A program made the position numbers and the translations under genes. Source: Meconema thalassinum (Eukaryota; Arthropoda; Insecta; Orthoptera; Tettigoniidae). From it: a DNA stretch of 64,000 nucleotides. Shown here one piece after another: positions 42,840 to 53,755 of the stretch. Position 1 is the stretch's first letter; each line of letters begins with the position of its first letter. The notes below the pieces were generated by a model. The model searched no databases and was not told where the DNA came from. It saw nothing but the letters and a program-made list of their open reading frames with translations. The stretch spans positions 144,201,099 to 144,265,098 of the forward strand of contig OX336389.2 of the NCBI GenBank assembly GCA_946902985.2, written 5' to 3'.

Positions 42840-44150
42840 ATGAATTAGCAAACTCGTATCGTCTGTGATATCTAGTAGTGAACATGGACACTGGATAAGC
42901 CATTAATCGAATCTCGTCTATAATTTTAACATCACAAAGTGTTGTTGTTTTAACATGGATTTGCAAAATAGAATTGTCAATGACATCTACTAGTGAACAT
43001 GGAAATTGGGAACATTGGATAAAGCGTTAATCAATTCACAAATGGTCGAGTCGTTTTAACACGAATTCTCAAAATAGTATTGCCAGCGACATCTAGTAGA
43101 GAACATAGAAACTTGATAGAGTGTTAATCAAATCATAAATGGTCAAGTCGTTTAACACGGATTCACAAAATAGTTTTGTTAGTGACATCTAGTAGTGAAC
43201 ATTGACACTTGATAGAGTGTTTATCATAATAACAAATGGTCAAGTCGTTTTAACACGGATTCACAAAATAATATTGTCAGCGACATCTAGTAGTGAATAT
43301 TGGCATTTGATAGAGCGTTACTCAAAATCACAAATGGTCAAGTCGTTTTAACACGGATTCGCACACTCGTATTGTCAGCGTCATCTATTAGTGAACATTG
43401 ACACTTGATAGAGTGTTAATCAAATCCTAAATGGTCAAGTCATTTAACACGGTTTCACAAAAAAATTTGTCAGCGAAATCTAGTAGTTAACATTGACACT
43501 TGATAGAGTGTTAACCAAAATCACAAATGGTCAAGTCGTTTTAACACTATTCGCAAAATAGTATTGTCAGCGATATCTAGTAGTGAATATTGGCATTTGA
43601 TAGTGCGTTAATCAAAATCACAAATGGTCAAATCGCTTTAACACGGATTTGCAAATTAGTATTGTCAGCGATATCTAGTAGTGAATATTGATACTTGATA
43701 GAAAGTTAATCAAATCATAAATGGTCAAGTCGTTTTAAGACGGATTCACAATTAGTATTGTCAGCGACATCTAGTAGTGAACATGAATATTGGATAGAGC
43801 GTTAATCAAATCACAAATGGTCAAGTCGTTTTAACATGGATTCTCAAAATAGTACTGTCAGCGACATCTAATAGTCAACATTGACACTTGATAGAGTGTT
43901 AATCAAAATCACAAATGGTCAAGTCGTTTTAACATGGATTCGCAAAGTAGTATTGCCAGCGACATCTAGTAGTGAACATTGACACTTGATAGAGTGTTAA
44001 TCAAAATCACAAATGGTCAAGTCGTTTAACACGGATTCACAAAATAATAGTCAGCGACATCTAGTGGTGAACATTGGCACTTGATAGTACGTTATTCAAA
44101 ATCACAAATGGTCAAGTCATTTTAACACTAATTCACAATATTTAACATGA
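42840..44150. repeat. 99-bp satellite array B, about 13 copies
   Basis: Same family as 34,150-35,680. Units contain 'cagcgacatctagtagtgaa', 'cacttgatagagtgttaatc' and 'aaatggtcaagtcgtttta'. The two arrays occupy equivalent positions in the direct repeats. Confidence 0.85.
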
Positions 44151-45032
44151 ACATTGGATAGAGCGTTTATCAAATCTCATCTACATGTTTAGTTATTAAA
44201 ACGGTACTCGCCTTTAATTTAAAACCGCTGTTGATAATTGAATTAGGTATAACCAGTAAACCAATTATCTGCAAATAAATTAACCAATCAATCAATCAAT
44301 CAATCCATTCATTTCAATCCATCACTTACACATTGAGTTTAATCTATTAAATACATACCTCTGAAATATTTTTCTTTATTTTTTTCAAGTAACGCCACTG
44401 CTTTTTCTCGATTAACTTGTATATTAATTATAGCACGGCAGCACTAATCACCTGTCATGTAACTAATGAGTGGCAATGATAGGTATGATCTTGCATTTAT
44501 ATTGTTCATTATTGCCAGCTTGCAAAAAATTGTCTACGCATGAGTGAGCGAAATAGAATAAATCACTGTACATTGAGATTCGCAATATATCAAGATTCAA
44601 ATTACTGCAAACATTTTACATTACCTGACATTCATATTCTTTTCACATGGCAAACGGAAATGACAAACACAATAAGTTCTCAATTTCCACTTATCAGCAA
44701 CACTTGCTTATTTCAAACAGGATCGCTGATATGGCAAGACAGCATCCTGCTTTAAGATTCTCGCTGTCGGTGGCTATGTAATGAAACAAATACTATGTCA
44801 TCTAGTTAGACTATATAAAATCATGAGCTTAAATCTAGTGAAATGTGTGTTGACAACCACGGGGAACCCAGCTGATTCCAGCATTGCTTCCACTTACTTG
44901 GGCAGGGCCCCTCTCTGTTTTTCTTTCATGTCGATCTCACTCGGTCAACTCTTGTTCTCTTCACTCCCACAATAGTAATAGTGTATCAGAGGCCTAGGGA
45001 GTCTTTCACTTTCCAACCTTAATCGCCCCTTG

Positions 45033-45038
45033 TCTGAT
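45033..45038. repeat. TCTGAT target-site duplication, left copy
   Basis: TCTGAT immediately precedes the AGTAGTGTG end of element B and is matched at 59,941-59,946. The uninterrupted paralogous site in copy 1 (37,692-37,697) has a single TCTGAT. Confidence 0.9.
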
Positions 45039-45404
45039 AGTAGTGTGTTTTGGACAGTTCTGTGACCACCGCCACCGCCACCGCTGGAATACTAAAATGG
45101 CAATATCTCGCGAACCAATCAGGCTAGAGACATGTACGAGGTGTCAAATTACTCAGGCGAACACCCCCTTTCCAATGGACAACATATTTCCACCCCTAAA
45201 TAAAATCTACCCCTACTAGGGGGTGAAATTGAATTTTTTAGAGAATCTCTCTTTCCAATTGCAACATGTGAGAGTTTGAATGCCGATATGGACTGTAACG
45301 TTGTTCTGCAAACCAATAATCAAAGAGGGGCATGTTAGGCCTTGAGGTGAGAGTCCCTGTTATCGTTGACAAGCTCCCTGCTGTCGGGCCCCTGTTGATG
45401 GGTT

Positions 45405-45562
45405 ATTGTTGACAGGTCCTTGTGGACGAGTCCTTGTGGACAAGTCCTTGTGGACAGGTCATTGTGGACGAGTCCTTGTGGACGAGTCCTTGTGGACAAG
45501 TCCTTGTGGACGAGTCCTTGTCCCTTTGGACTGATCCCTTTGGACGGGTCCCTTTGGCCTGG
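45405..45562. repeat. TCCTTGTGGACRAG minisatellite, left arm
   Basis: About nine units of 14-17 bp near the left terminus. The mirror copy is at 59,410-59,575, where the unit number differs slightly. Confidence 0.85.
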
Positions 45563-46797
45563 TTCCTACGGACTAGCCCATGAATTTATTTAAATTATGT
45601 CAAAGGGCCTAACTACATTTGTGTGTGTTGAATTGACGTTGTTCACTAATCCCCCACTACTATAATGGGATAACGATATGAAAGGAAAGTGACGAAATAC
45701 ATGTGAACATACAAGGGATCTAACTTGGTGGATGGATGTGTTCTAACGAGTTATTTGTAGTTGAAAGAGAATAATACATGTTCTTAAGATGTTAAAACTG
45801 AGGAGATGGCACGTGCAGTAAGATGTCTTGTTACTTCCTGTGTCATATTACTGACATGACAGAGAGCGTTCAGATCAGTTGCTATGACTTACACTACAGT
45901 AATTTGAAACCGCAAGTGTTCATTAAGACAATGGATGATGATCATGCAAAGTTAGCAGTTATTGGATATTACACAGGTGTTCCTTCCGGTGTCATGTTGC
46001 TGACATACCAGAGAGCGCACACTGCTGTTGCTATGACTGACGCTGCAGTATTTTGAAACCCCATATGTTGATTAAGACAATGGGTGATGATCATGCAAAG
46101 TCAGCAGTCATTGGATACCACACAGGTGTTCCTAGTGTACTTTGGACTCTCAACTGTATTGGGAAAGGAATTGCAATGATCTGCAAAAAACTGCTGACAC
46201 GAGCGATGAAAGTTTATATAAGAGGGGTGTCATATATCTCCCTACTGTCAGTCTTTATTACTCGCTTTGAGTGAACAGTGCTCTATTACTGCTCAAGAGT
46301 TTTTAAAAAAGCCGTTTTGGTAGAAAATCATTAAATTATTTTTCAAGGTAAGTACTTATTATTAATGGATTGTAGTCTTTTATTACTAATTGATGTTGAA
46401 GTTATTGATTGGAATGTATTGATTGATTGATTGATTGATTGATTAATTTGTTTACAGATAATTGGGTACCTGTAGGTTACCAGATTCCTACAATCTGTTC
46501 ATTCAGTGGCAGCAGTTGATCAATTATAAAAAGGTAAGTGCCCCTCTAATAACTTTTAAACAGCTAGAGTGATATTTTTCAATGTTCATTACTACATGTC
46601 AGTGAAAATGGTATATTTAGCAGTCAAAAGTTGGAACTACTTGACCATGATGTGTAATGCTAAATTTGTAGGTTAGATTTTGATTACCGCTCTATTAAGT
46701 CTGAATGTTCATTGCTAGGTGTCAGTGACAGAGGGAATATTTAAAGACTTAACCCCAGTTCACCTAACATAACCTAACTTTACCTAACTTAACCTTA
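45563..46797. other. Terminal non-coding part of left arm
   Basis: It contains a roughly 170-bp duplication (the phrases 'gatgatcatgcaaagt' and 'acacaggtgttcct' recur at 45,935-45,990 and 46,085-46,130), a (TTGA)n tract near 46,425-46,445, and single relatives of the 99-bp satellite near 46,560-46,740. No gene is supported; short frames are not conserved in content. Confidence 0.5.
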
Positions 46798-47080
46798 TCA
46801 CGTGACATGTTTTACAAGTTTAGACTTGCTTTATGACTGACTATGACGTCACACTTAGCTCACTTAACTGGCGATCGCTGGTTTCTATCACGTGACATGT
46901 TCTACAAGTTTAGACTTGTTTTAAGACTGACTATGACGTCACACTTTGCTCACATAACTGGCGATCGCTGGTTTCTATCACGTGACATGTTCTACAAGTT
47001 TAGACTTGCTTTAAGACTGGCTATGGCGTCACACTTAGCTCACATAACTGGCGACCGCTGATTTCTACCACTCTATCAAG
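46798..47080. repeat. 90-bp tandem repeat in left terminal region, 3 copies
   Basis: Each unit has the E-box CACGTG (in atcacgtgacatgtt), 'acaagtttagacttg', the CRE-like palindrome TGACGTCA (TGGCGTCA in the last unit) and 'aactggcgatcgctgg' with GCGATCGC (GCGACCGC in the last unit). Units start near 46,798, 46,888 and 46,979. The density of palindromic sites just upstream of the zinc-finger/polymerase gene suggests a promoter or replication signal. Confidence 0.8.
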
Positions 47081-47303
47081 TTCCAATGTTCACCGCTAGG
47101 TGTCAGTGACAGTGGTATAGAGTAACCTCAGTTTGAACTACATGAAGTTAGACTTGCTAGGAGTTCACAGATGATCAATTTAAATACCCTGCTATAACCA
47201 TTGACTGGAATATAATTAAACTATTTATATTGTACTTTTTGTTTTATCTTTTATTAACATTGATGATTTCTTTCTTTTATAGATAACTTGGAATGTAATC
47301 ATT

Positions 47304-47891
47304 ATGTTCAAGTGTGGTGACTGTAAGAAACAGTTCTCAAGACCTGACAGCTTTCAACGTCATGCAAGTACAAAATATAATCAGAAAATGTTTGTATGCA
47401 GTCATTGTGCTACAACATTTAACAGACAGGATAGTCTTACACGACATGTAAATTTAAAACATGTCAGTACTGCACCATTTTCGTGTTCAGTTTGCGAACT
47501 TGGTTTTTCTGCTGTAAAGCGATATCAATTCCACATGGTTGAAGTGCATGGAGAACAACAGGAATTGAAATCTGTAAAACCATCAACTAGCACGGAACCT
47601 TTAAATGAATGTAATACTCAAAAGCGTAAACGTTCTCAAGATTGTGAAAATAGTTGTGCAACAAAAAGAAAAAAGAATGGTGAACCTTCAATAACACATT
47701 GTAATGTATGTAATATTGATATACCTTCTTCAATCATTCATGGACATTTACGCAGTATTCAACATAAAAATAACACTTGCCATGAAAGAAATTCTGGAAA
47801 TATTCAACAAATTGGTAGTGCATTTAAAAGTCGAATTGCTAGTTATAGACTTTATAGTAAAGAAAAAACTCAATGTATTGAATCATTTTAA
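47304..47891 (+). pseudogene. C2H2 zinc-finger segment of the polymerase gene, left arm
   Basis: This 195-residue frame begins MFKCGDCKKQFSRPDSFQRH and has three classical C2H2 fingers: CGDC..., CSHC...NRQDSLTRHVNLKH and CSVCELGF...FHMVEVH. A basic region (KRKRSQDCEN, KRKK) and a fourth finger-like unit (HCNVCNIDI...GHLRSIQH) follow. It stops at a TAA (47889-47891) within T4A7, directly before the polymerase frame. C2H2 fingers N-terminal to polymerase B occur in other Mavericks, so this is probably the N-terminus of one protein. A splice-acceptor-like 'ttcttttatag' ends at 47,282. Confidence 0.8.
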
Positions 47892-50800
47892 AAAAATGTT
47901 CAACCTACTGTGTTTGGCTTAGTAGAAAATGTTTTAATAGAGCATAAAACAATTAAAATGAATTTTGAACTTTTTGGCCTCTATGTAAAAACTGGGAGCG
48001 AAGGTGAAATTATGGATATCAAATCCTTTAATACAAAAAACATAATTGTTAACGAATCAACTAATATTAGTGATATATACCAAAATATTTCAAGTGCTAT
48101 CATTGTGAAGAGTGAAGAGTTCCAGGAAAGGGAGTCAGGCTGGGCGTTGGTTGAAGTACTTTATTTAGAAACCAACCTGAATAAATACAACCCCCTTCGA
48201 GCATCATCATATATTGATTTGCCAGAATGGATCAAACGGAAGAAAGCTGTTGTGAACGTTTGGAATAGTGATCAAGCATGTTTTGCGTGGGCTGTAACCT
48301 CAGCTCTCCATTCAGCAGTGGGGCATATGGATAGAACATCATCATATCCTCACTATTCTTCAGTGTTAGATTTAAAAGAAATAGAATTTTCCATGGCGAT
48401 AAAAGACATTCAACGTTTTGAAGAGCTGAACAATGTAAGTATTAATGTTTATGGAATTGAAAATAAGAGTATAGTTGGTCCTCTATATTATACTCAGGAA
48501 TAAAAAGGATGCTCATGTAAATTTACTATACATAACCGAAGGTGAAAACGCCCACTATTGTTGGATAAAACATTTAAGTAGACTTGTTGGTAGTCAGATA
48601 ACAAAACGCGATGGTAAAAGGTGGTTGTGTGATGGCTGTTTGCTGCATTTCAGAAAAGAGGACCAACTAATTCAACACCAAAAATGGGGGTGTAATCATG
48701 TTTGTACTGTATTACCTACTCCAAACAATAACATTCTAAAATTTAAGGATTATGAGAAACAGCTTCGAGGACCATTTGTTATATATGCTGACTTCGAGGC
48801 TTTGCTAAAACCATTTAATACATGTTCATCGAATCCAGCCCAACCTTTTACCAACACTACTCACATTCATGAACCTTTTAGCTTTGCATATTATATTAAA
48901 TGTAGTTATGATGACTCTTTAAATAAGTTTGAGCTCTATAGAGGACCTAATGCACCTAAAGTTTTTATGGAAAGGCTTGAGAAAGATGCCATCCGTATAT
49001 CCCCTATTTTAAATACGATCATTCCAATGGAACCACTAACCTTATTAGAGCAAATGAATTTTGAAACTGAAACTAATTGTTTTATATGTGGTGAATGTTT
49101 ATATACAGACAGGGTTCGCGATCATGACCATTTAACAGGACAATATCGTAGTGCTGCTCACCAAGAATGTAATTTAAATTATAGAGTAAGTAAATTCATT
49201 CCGGTCATTCTACATAACGGTAGCAAATACGATAACCACTTTATCATTAAAGAATTTGGAGCTTCAGATGTGAAAATTGATGTGATTGCAAATAATAAGG
49301 AACAATACATATCGTTCACAAAATACATCAAAACTGACAATAAGAAAACCATTAAACTGCGATTTTTAGATTCATTCCGCTTTATGCCGAGTAGTCTTGA
49401 TAAGCTTGCTAGTAGGGCCTAATTTAAAATCAGATCAGTTTCATGAAATTCAACGTGTCTTTCCTAAAGAAGATGATTTTAATTTGATTTGTCAAAAGGG
49501 TATATTCCCTTACGAATATATTAACTGTGTGGAACGTCTTGAGGAGTGTTCTTTACCACCGAAAGATGCATTTTACAGTTCCTTAAACACAAGTCATATC
49601 AGTGATCTGGAATATTTACATGCACAACGTGTACGGGCACAGTTTAACATTCAAACTTTAGGATAATTTTCAGACATATATTTGAAGACAGATGTGTTGT
49701 TATTAGCAGATGTTTTTGAAAAATTTCGGAATGTTTGTATGAAAACTTATGACCTTGATCCTTGTCAGTATTTCACAGCTCCTGGGTTAAGTTTCAGTTC
49801 AATGTTGAAAAAAACGAAAGTAAATTTAGAATTAATGACTGATATAGACATGATCAATTTTATAAAATCATCAATTCGAGGTGGATTAAGTCAATGTAGT
49901 GGACGGTACTCTAAAGCGAATAATAAATACATGCCTAGCTACAACCCTTGTGAAGAGTCAAAGTATATTGTCTACCTCGATGCAAATAACCAATATGGTT
50001 ATTTTCGCTGGCTGACACAACCCGAAATTGATGTCTTACATGTTGACACTCTTAATGATAACGATGATAAAGGATATATTTTAGAGGTAAATCTTGAGTA
50101 CCCTAAAGAGTTACATGATGATCATAATGATTTACCATTTTGTCCTGAGAATATGAAATCTCCATACATCACATCACGAACAAAAATGTTAATTGCTAAT
50201 GTAAATAATAAATGTAAATATGTAATACATTATCGAAACTTGAAACAGTGTCTACAGCATGGATTGAAATTAACTAAAATTCATCGCGTATTGCAATTTC
50301 ATCAGTCAGCATGGCTCAAACCGTATATTGATCTAAACAATAATTTAAGAACACAGTCAACAAACGCATTTGAAAAAGATTTCTATAAACTCATGAATAA
50401 TAGTGTTTTTGGAAAGACTATGGAGAATGTTGATAAACGAGTTGATGTAAAGCTGATAACAAAGTGGGAGAATGATGGTAAAAGGTATGGTGCGAGCAAC
50501 TTAATAAGCAAGCCTAACTTTCATAGCTGTTCAATTATTCATGAGGATTTAGTTGTAATACAAATGAATCGTCTTAAAGTAACTTACAACAAACCCATAT
50601 ATGTGGGTTACACCATTCTGGAATTATCAAAAACACTTATGTATGAATTTCACTATGATTATGTAAAGAAAAACTATCTTGATAATGCTAAATTACTCTA
50701 CACAGACACAGATTCTTTTATTTATGAGTTTAAAACTGATGATTTTTATGAGGATATCAAAACTGAGCTAAATAGGTTTGATACAAGTGACTATCCCGAG

Positions 50801-51199
50801 GATAATATTTACCATTTACCTCTAGTAAACAAAAAGGTTCTTGGGAAATTTAAGGATGAATGTGCTGGTGTTATTACAGACACCTTTGTAGGCACAAAAT
50901 CTAAATCATACAGCTATATGACAATTAATGATGTAGTAGTAAAAAAATTAAAAGGTTTGAAAAAGAATGTTGTTAGTAAAGAGTTAGATATAAGTGATTA
51001 TAAAAACTGTATAGTTAGTAACCCACCTGTATTATATAAGAAAATGAGTGTATTTAGAAGTAAAAATCATCAGCTACATACCAATTTGCTGAACAAAGTT
51101 GCTTTAAGTAATGAAGACAACAAACGATTCATTATACCCAACACATTTGATACTTTTGCTTGGGGAAACAGTCGCATTGACGACTATTACTTAACTTAA
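47892..51199 (+). pseudogene. Protein-primed DNA polymerase B, left arm (multiply broken)
   Basis: It reads from VFGLVENVLIEHKTIKMNFE to the end WGNSRIDDYYLT. ExoI is IYADFEALL, ExoII is NGSKYDNHFI, motif A is YLDANNQYG, motif B is KLMNNSVFGKTMEN, and motif C is YTDTDSF. Compared with the right arm it has a 1-base insertion giving a TAA at 48501-48503, a 7-base insertion near 49,411, a G-to-T nonsense change (TAA at 49664-49666) and an in-frame 30-base deletion just after motif A near 49,998. It is therefore inactive, although its motif B keeps the normal Gly that the right arm has lost. Confidence 0.9.
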
Positions 51200-51960
51200 G
51201 TCTAATGATCACTATATTGTAGTATTTGTAGTGTGTTTTATATTGTAGTATTTTTTTGTAAAAAACTGTAAGTAGAATGTATAATGTTAGGCTACTGTAG
51301 TTTAGTAAAATAAGATAAGTAATACATTTTAGTGTAAAATGTTTGCTTTTGTATATTACGAAAAAGATTTTAAAAAAATGTACAGAATGTGTGAACTAAA
51401 CAAGGGAAATGTAAAAATGTAAAGTGGAAAATTGTAAATATCCATGTGTGAAAAAGTAAAATAGTTATCACCATTTTAAAATTAAAAGACATTGTGATCT
51501 GGTAAACCTTGTTTTTATTTCACAACAACAAAAATGTACAGAATGTGTAAACTAAACAAGAAGAATGTAAAAAAATGAAAAGTGGAAATTGTAAATATTC
51601 ATGTGTGAAAAAATGAAAATAAAGAAATGGCTATCACCATTTTAAAATTAAAGGACATTGTGATCTTGTAAACCTTGTTTTTATTTCACAACATGTATGG
51701 CTTTACAAAATAGAATACAAAGAAATACCATTTCCTCAATCCTTTTCAATGTTCATGTCCACTCATCATTAACTTCCCTTTTATAGCAGTAATCACAATG
51801 AGGGCTGCCAACCTCTCCCCCACTGAGCCATTATAGGATGTCAAACGTTGCTTAGCTTTTCAACGATACCTTATCCACCACACGTATTAAAGCATAATGA
51901 CTATGACGATAAGAAAGGTCGTGTTCTTTACATGCTTAATCCAAAGAAATAATAGGTATT
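51200..51960. other. AT-rich 3' region of left-arm polymerase
   Basis: A duplicated block of about 180 bp ('tacagaatgtgtgaactaaa' and 'cattgtgatctggtaaacct') occurs at 51,375-51,530 and 51,535-51,690. AATAAA-type signals are absent or weak. The mirror copy is 53,260-53,755. Confidence 0.5.
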
Positions 51961-52215
51961 TACTTAACACAGGGTCTTGAGTCCATGAGTTTGGTACATG
52001 TTGCAAGATTTCTTTCACGGCATTGACTGTCACAAAATAAACGAAAAACTTGGAGAGCACCAATAATTCATCTTTGGTAAGACTATCCAGGATCTTGAGT
52101 CCATGATTTTGGTATAAGTTGCCAGATTTCTTTCACGGCATTGACTGTCACATAATAAATGAACAACTTGGAGAGCACCAATAATTCTTCTTTGCTAAAA
52201 CTATCTGCATATCGA
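51961..52215 (-). pseudogene. Phospholipase-gene N-terminal stub, left arm, tandemly duplicated
   Basis: On the minus strand two consecutive copies read like LVLSKLFIYYVTVNAVKEIW followed by IPKSWTQDP. This matches residues about 25-55 of the phospholipase protein of element A. The order, polymerase then an opposing phospholipase gene, is the same as in element A. Cysteine cluster and PLA2 domain are missing. Confidence 0.75.
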
Positions 52216-52241
52216 TGACAGATAACCTTTTAGTTCCACCC

Positions 52242-52435
52242 TTAAAACAACAACACTACCTCTTGAATAATCTGCGATGTTGATGGCTCTTGAGACGTGA
52301 AAGATGGATTAAACATAACTTTTACATCAACAGGACTTAGACTTTGCTCAGTAAATAATGCACTGTCATGAGCCACAGTATTTTTTTTCTTGGACTTGCT
52401 TTTTTTCTTTTCTTTATAAGTGTTTGAAACGGTGT
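52242..52435 (-). pseudogene. C-terminal remnant of an unrecognised basic Maverick gene
   Basis: A minus-strand frame reads LIKKRKKASPRKKNTVAHDS, then SALFTEQSLSPVDVKVMFNP and ends QIIQEVVLLF at a stop (52242-52244). The Lys-rich start resembles a nuclear or DNA-binding tail. It crosses from the spacer into the left arm. The C-terminal part is mirrored on the plus strand at 52,596-52,715. I do not recognise the family. Confidence 0.4.
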
Positions 52436-52591
52436 ATTAAAAGAGAATGATAAACATCCAAAGGGTAAATAGAGTAACAAATAAAGAGAAATGAAAATGA
52501 TACTTCCATATCAATTGTCAAGCATGAACTAATCTCTAGCAAAGTTCACTCAATACTATAAATAATAGTTTAAAAAGGGTGCAAAAGTGGG
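52364..52591. other. 228-bp spacer at the palindrome centre
   Basis: This is the only part of element B without an inverted partner. It has T-rich tracts (52,380-52,430), AT-rich middle sequence and, at its right edge, 'aataatagtttaaaaagggt' and 'gcaaaagtgggt'. That edge matches the minisatellite flank at 33,170-33,200, so a fragment of that family lies at or near the junction. Confidence 0.75.
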
Positions 52592-52744
52592 TGCATTGTT
52601 TACTGAGCAAAGTCTAACTCCTGTTGACGTAAAAGTTATGTTTAATCCATCTTTCACGTCTCAAGAGCCATCAACATCGCAGATTATGCAAGAGGTAGTG
52701 TTGTTGTTTTAAGGGTGGAACTAAAAGGTTATCTGTCATCGATA

Positions 52745-52990
52745 TGCAGATAGTTTTACCAAAGAAGAATTATTGGTGCTCTCCAAGTTGTTCATTTATT
52801 ATGTGACAGTCAATGCCGTGAAAGAAATCTGGCAACTTATACCAAAATCATGGACTCAAGATCCTGGATAGTCTTACAAAAGATGAATTATTGGTGCTCT
52901 CCAAGTTTTTCATTTATTTTGTGACAGTAAATGCCGTGAAAGAAATCTTGCAACATGTACCAAACTCATGGACTCAAGACCCTGTGTTAA
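52745..52990 (+). pseudogene. Phospholipase-gene N-terminal stub, right arm, tandemly duplicated
   Basis: Two adjacent copies on the plus strand encode LTKEELLVLSKLFIYYVTVN followed by AVKEIWQLIPKSWTQDPG, then a diverged second copy ending SWTQDPVLS. It mirrors 51,961-52,215. Confidence 0.75.
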
Positions 52991-53259
52991 GTAAATACCT
53001 ATTATTTCTTTGGATTAAGCATGTAAAGAACACGACCTTTCTTATCGTCATAGTCATTATGCCTTAATACGTGTGGTGGATAAAGTATCGTTGAAAAGCT
53101 AAGCAACGTTTGACATCCTATAATGGCTCAGTGGGGGAGAGGTTGGCAGCCCTCATTGTGATTACTGCTATAAAAGGGAAGTTAATGATGAGTGGATATG
53201 AACATTGAAAAGGATTGAGGAAATGGTATTTCTTTGTATTCTACTTTGTAAAGCCATAT

Positions 53260-53755
53260 ATGTTGTGAAATAAAAACAAGGTTTACAAGATCACAATGTC
53301 TTTTAATTTTAAAATGGTGATAGCCATTTCTTTATTTTCATTTTTTCACACATGAATATATACAATTTCCACTTTTCATTTTTTTACATTCTTCTTGTTT
53401 AGTTTACACATTCTGTACATTTTTGTTGTTGTGAAATAAAAACAAGGTTTACCAGATCACAATGTCTTTTAATTTTAAAATGGTGATAACTATTTCACTT
53501 TTTCACACATGGATATTTACAATTTTCCACTTTACATTTTTACATTTCCCTTGTTTAGTTCACACATTCTGTACATTTTTTAAAAATCTTTTTCGTAATA
53601 TACAAAAGCAAACATTTTACACTAAAATGTATTACTTAGCTTATTTTTACTAAACTACAGTAGCCTAACATTATACATTCTACTTACAGTTTTTTACAAA
53701 AAAATACTACAATATAAAACACACTACAGATATTACAATATAGTGATCATTAGAC
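53260..53755. other. AT-rich 3' region of right-arm polymerase
   Basis: Mirror of the duplicated block at 51,200-51,690, with 'gtttacaagatcacaatgtc' and 'gtttaccagatcacaatgtc' marking the two copies. No gene. Confidence 0.5.

Larger units (their letters stand above)
41722..45038. repeat. Direct repeat copy 2, left part (up to element B)
   Basis: It matches copy 1 from 33,401, with the same landmarks. It differs by carrying a phospholipase-gene fragment instead of the small-gene fragment and by lacking the foldback insertion. It stops at the TCTGAT target duplication of element B and resumes at 59,941. Confidence 0.8.
45039..52363 (+). repeat. Left arm of the palindrome
   Basis: The inverted counterpart is 52,592-59,940. 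The coordinate sum drifts from 104,979 at the outer ends to 104,955 at the centre, so only about 24 bases of net indel separate the arms over 7.3 kb. Such close identity implies recent formation or ongoing conversion. Confidence 0.92.
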
